NCBI GenBank assembly: GCA_022605955.1 | Contig: JAKCOZ010000616.1 | Location: 46,801 to 110,800 of the forward strand | From: Rallus limicola | Taxonomy: Eukaryota; Chordata; Aves; Gruiformes; Rallidae | DNA length: 64,000 nucleotides | Direction: 5' to 3' | In this document: one piece after another, positions 60,547-64,000 of the stretch | Layout of the letters: each line of letters begins with the position of its first letter | Numbering within the stretch: position 1 is the first letter of the stretch | Notes under the pieces: model-generated | Told to the model about the DNA's origin: nothing | The model's database searches: none | What the model saw: the letters and a program-made list of their open reading frames with translations, nothing else | Program-made: the position numbers and the translations under genes

Positions 60547-62130
60547 GTGCTTTTCTCGGCCCTAGCAGACTGCAGTTCAAAACATGCTAAACGTCCAGCA
60601 ATAACTCCCAAAGTAAAGAAGCTAGGCATGAAAGGCATAGCTTGTCTGAAACCTCCTAACAGAACACACAAGCAGACCCTGTCACTTTGGCTCTCAGCCT
60701 TTTCCTTTGCATGGAAAGAGGGAACATGCCTGGAACCTCCTACGGTGCTTTTCTCGGCCCTAGCAGACTGCAGTTCAAAACATGCTAAACGTCCAGCAAT
60801 AACTCCCAAAGTAAAGAAGCTAGGACTGAAAGGCATAGCTTGTCTGAAACCTCCTAACAGGACACACAAGCAGACCCTGTCACTTTGGCTCTCAGCCTTT
60901 TCCTTTGCCTGGAAAGAGGGAACATGCCTGGAAGCTCCTACGGTGCTTTTCTCGGCCGTAGCAGACTGCAGTTCAAAACATGCTAAACGTCCAGCAATAA
61001 CTCCCAAAGTAAAGAAGCTAGGACTGAAAGGCATAGCTTGTCTGAAACCTCCTAACAGGACACACAAGCAGACCCTGTCACTTTGGCTCTCAGCCTTTTC
61101 CTTTGCATGGAAAGAGGGAACATACCTGCTACCTCCTACAGTGCTTTTCTCGGCCCTAGCAGACTGCAGTTCAAAACATGCTAAACGTCCAGCAATAACT
61201 CCCAAAGTAAAGAAGCTAGGCATGAAAGGCATAGCTTGTCTGAAACCTCCTAACAGGACACACAAGCAGACCCTGTCACTTTGGCTCTCAGCCTTTTCCT
61301 TTGCCTGGAAAGAGGGAACATGCCTGGAACCTCCTACGGTGCTTTTCTCGGCCCTAGCAGACTGCAGTTCAAAACATGCTAAACGTCCAGCAATAACTCC
61401 CAAAGTAAAGAAGCTAGGACTGAAAGGCATAGCTTGTCTGAAACCTCCTAACAGGACACACAAGCAGACCCTGTCACTTTGGCTCTCAGCCTTTTCCTTT
61501 GCCTGGAAAGAGGGAACATGCCTGGAACCTCCTACGGTGCTTTTCTCGGCCCTAGCAGACTGCAGTTCAAAACATGCTAAACGTCCAGCAATAACTCCCA
61601 AAGTAAAGAAGCTAGGCATGAAAGGCATAGCTTGTCTGAAACCTCCTAACAGGACACACAAGCAGACCCTGTCACTTTGGCTCTCAGCCTTTTCCTTTGC
61701 CTGGAAAGAGGGAACATGCCTGGAACCTCCTACGGTGCTTTTCTCGGCCCTAGCAGACTGCAGTTCAAAACATGCTAAACGTCCAGCAATAACTCCCAAA
61801 GTAAAGAAGCTAGGACTGAAAGGCATAGCTTGTCTGAAACCTCCTAACAGGACACACAAGCAGACCCTGTCACTTTGGCTCTCAGCCTTTTCCTTTGCCT
61901 GGAAAGAGGGAACATGCCTGGAACCTCCTACGGTGCTTTTCTCGGCCCTAGCAGACTGCAGTTCAAAACATGCTAAACGTCCAGCAATAACTCCCAAAGT
62001 AAAGAAGCTAGGCATGAAAGGCATAGCTTGTCTGAAACCTCCTAACAGGACACACAAGCAGACCCTGTGACTTTGGCTCTCAGCCTTTTCCTTTGCCTGG
62101 AAAGAGGGAACATGCCTGGAACCTCCTACG
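60547..62130. repeat. Post-stop-A octamer, copy 3
   Basis: It has the same order as copies 1 and 2. The first monomer has agaacac (as in copy 2) plus gcatgg. The second ends in gaagct, and the third has a private cggccgtag (near 60958) and the gcatgg/YL end. The eighth monomer has a private c-to-g at m137, giving TGA at 62068-62070, at the same base that mutates to A in the stop B haplotype. Confidence 0.88.
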
Positions 62131-64000
62131 GTGCTTTTCTCGGCCCTAGCAGACTGCAGTTCAAAACATGCTAAACGTCCAGCAATAACTCCCAAAGTAA
62201 AGAAGCTAGGACTGAAAGGCATAGCTTGTCTGAAACCTCCTAACAGGACACACAAGCAGACCCTGTCACTTTGGCTCTCAGCCTTTTCCTTTGCCTGGAA
62301 AGAAGGAACATACCTGCTACCTCCTACAGTGCTTTTCTCGGCCCTAGCAGACTGCAGTTCAAAACATGCTAAACGTCCAGCAATAACTCCCAAAGTAAAG
62401 AAGCTAGGACTGAAAGGCATAGCTTGTCTGAAACCTCCTAACAGGACACACAAGCAGACCCTGTCACTTTGGCTCTCAGCCTTTTCCTTTGCCTGGAAAG
62501 AGGGAACATGCCTGGAACCTCCTACGGTGCTTTTCTCGGCCCTAGCAGACTGCAGTTCAAAACATGCTAAACGTCCAGCAATAACTCCCAAAGTAAAGAA
62601 GCTAGGACTGAAAGGCATAGCTTGTCTGAAACCTCCTAACAGGACACACAAGCAGACCCTGTCACTTTGGCTCTCAGCCTTTTCCTTTGCCTGGAAAGAG
62701 GGAACATGCCTGGAACCTCCTACGGTGCTTTTCTCGGCCCTAGCAGACTGCAGTTCAAAACATGCTAAACGTCCAGCAATAACTCCCAAAGTAAAGAAGC
62801 TAGGACTGAAAGGCATAGCTTGTCTGAAACCTCCTAACAGGACACACAAGCAGACCCTGTCACTTTGGCTCTCAGCCTTTTCCTTTGCCTGGAAAGAGGG
62901 AACATGCCTGGAACCTCCTACGGTGCTTTTCTCGGCCCTAGCAGACTGCAGTTCAAAACATGCTAAACGTCCAGCAATAACTCCCAAAGTAAAGAAGCTA
63001 GGACTGAAAGGCATAGCTTGTCTGAAACCTCCTAACAGAACACACAAGCAGACCCTGTCACTTTGGCTCTCAGCCTTTTCCTTTGCCTGGAAAGAGGGAA
63101 CATGCCTGGAACCTCCTACTGTGCTTTTCTCGGCCCTAGCAGACTGCAGTTCAAAACATGCTAAACGTCCAGCAATAACTCCCAAAGTAAAGAAGCTAGG
63201 ACTGAAAGGCATAGCTTGTCTGAAACCTCCTAACAGGACACACAAGCAGACCCTGTCACTTTGGCTCTCAGCCTTTTCCTTTGCCTGGAAAGAGGGAACA
63301 TGCCTGGAACCTCCTACGGTGCTTTTCTCGGCCCTAGCAGACTGCAGTTCAAAACATGCTAAACGTCCAGCAATAACTCCCAAAGTAAAGAAGCTAGGAC
63401 TGAAAGGCATAGCTTGTCTGAAACCTCCTAACAGGACACACAAGCAGACCCTGTCACTTTGGCTCTCAGCCTTTTCCTTTGCCTGGAAAGAAGGAACATA
63501 CCTGCTACCTCCTACAGTGCTTTTCTCGGCCCTAGCAGACTGCAGTTCAAAACATGCTAAACGTCCAGCAATAACTCCCAAAGTAAAGAAGCTAGGACTG
63601 AAAGGCATAGCTTGTCTGAAACCTCCTAACAGGACACACAAGCAGACCCTGTCACTTTGGCTCTCAGCCTTTTCCTTTGCCTGGAAAGAGGGAACATGCC
63701 TGGAACCTCCTACGGTGCTTTTCTCGGCCCTAGCAGACTGCAGTTCAAAACATGCTAAACGTCCAGCAATAACTCCCAAAGTAAAGAAGCTAGGACTGAA
63801 AGGCATAGCTTGTCTGAAACCTCCTAACAGGACACACAAGCAGACCCTGTCACTTTGGCTCTCAGCCTTTTCCTTTGCCTGGAAAGAGGGAACATGCCTG
63901 GAACCTCCTACGGTGCTTTTCTCGGCCCTAGCAGACTGCAGTTCAAAACATGCTAAACGTCCAGCAATAACTCCCAAAGTAAAGAAGCTAGGACTGAAAG
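62131..64000. repeat. Homogeneous right-end segment of L subtype, ending in a partial monomer
   Basis: Nine monomers plus an 88-bp partial (63913-64000), all L subtype, mostly CE with YL ends near 62300 and 63500. Rare changes are agaacac near 63040 and ctactgtg near 63120. None of the superblock landmarks are present. The array runs out of the window with no sign of an edge. Confidence 0.92.

Larger units (their letters stand above)
1..64000. repeat. 198-bp satellite array filling the window (322 full monomers plus two partials)
   Basis: The same 198-bp unit repeats head to tail from the first to the last base, always in one orientation. Landmarks in each unit are the 8-bp palindrome actgcagt (m23-m30, a PstI site), the tract ctcagccttttcc (m147-m159) and ctaaacgtccagcaa (m41-m55). 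The register is exact: monomers start at 162+198n up to 13428, at 13622+198n up to 18572, and at 18769+198n thereafter. The two offsets are explained by 4-bp and 1-bp deletions. Copies differ mostly by single-base substitutions at a limited set of diagnostic sites. Consensus GC is about 49% (97/198, counted by hand). No unique sequence, transposon, simple-repeat tract or inversion interrupts it. Known biology: arrays of nucleosome-length monomers arranged in higher-order repeats are typical of eukaryotic centromeric or heterochromatic satellites. I do not recognise this family, so the species and chromosomal location are not established. Confidence 0.98.

Noticed and set aside
31470..63977. 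Reverse-strand open frame of 10,835 codons as a giant repetitive protein gene
   Set aside because: The start is an arbitrary TTG inside a repeat unit and the frame closes at a random point variant. It exists only because 198 is divisible by 3 and the consensus has no stop in that frame. The forward strand is also open, there is no promoter or terminus sequence, and the protein would be an array of one 66-residue translation of a satellite.
1..64000. CRISPR array
   Set aside because: There are no alternating short repeats and unique spacers. The whole 198-bp unit repeats, and there are no cas genes.
1..64000. CENP-B box or telomere repeat
   Set aside because: No stretch resembles the CENP-B box core (TTCG...CGGG), and there are no TTAGGG or TTTAGGG runs. 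Each monomer has at most three CpGs, in ctcgg, acgtc and tacgg.
1..64000. Transposon or other foreign insertion
   Set aside because: The 198-bp register is accounted for across the entire window with only -4 and -1 bp changes, leaving no room for inserted sequence.

Overview
The whole 64,000-base window is one uninterrupted satellite DNA array. It is a head-to-tail array of a 198-bp monomer, with 322 complete copies and a partial copy at each end (1-161 and 63913-64000). I found no conventional gene, RNA gene, transposon or flanking unique DNA. Taking the monomer to begin at the GTG of 'gtgcttttctcgg' (first at 162), the consensus is about 49% GC by hand count. Monomer coordinates m1-m198 below use this phase. 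Only two length changes break the 198-bp register: a 4-bp deletion at about 13606 and a 1-bp deletion at about 18635. From 18769 to the end (45 kb) the register never slips.

Origin: a homogenised array of this length and rigidity, with a monomer near nucleosome-repeat length, points to a eukaryotic centromeric, pericentromeric or heterochromatic block. All three CpG sites of the monomer show repeated C-to-T/G-to-A variants, which suggests a cytosine-methylating genome (vertebrate or plant more likely than fly or yeast). I do not recognise the monomer family and cannot name a species. Centromere identity is inference only.

Layout: monomers fall into two main classes set by linked bases at m174-m198: 'CE' (gaggg...tgcctggaacc...acgg) and 'YL' (gaagg...tacctgctacc...ac[a/g]g). 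They are subdivided by diagnostic bases at m38, m46, m47, m70, m81/82, m126, m127, m137, m152, m165, m168, m190 and m191. These variants show nested higher-order repeats (HORs): (i) a diverged 23/24-monomer HOR at about 4.5-10.9 kb; (ii) an 11-monomer (2,178-bp) repeat at about 24.9-27.7 kb; (iii) CE/YL dimer alternation organised as 6-monomer (1,188-bp) units at 14.4-15.6, 34.4-36.8, 43.9-46.1 and 49.9-52.0 kb; (iv) a 5-monomer (990-bp) duplication at 42.3-44.3 kb, copied again at 48.3-50.3 kb; (v) an apparently perfect 30-monomer (5,940-bp) tandem duplication at 41621-53543; (vi) a long superperiod of about 99-115 monomers (19.6-22.8 kb) whose landmark series recurs at about 13.4-20.4, 33.4-42.5 and 55.0-62.1 kb.

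Coding: because 198 is divisible by 3 and one frame on each strand of the monomer lacks a stop codon, enormous open frames exist on both strands, up to 10,835 codons. I reject them as genes. Stop-creating variants occur and have themselves been amplified as part of the HOR haplotypes, most other variants are nonsynonymous, and the starts are arbitrary GTG/TTG codons.
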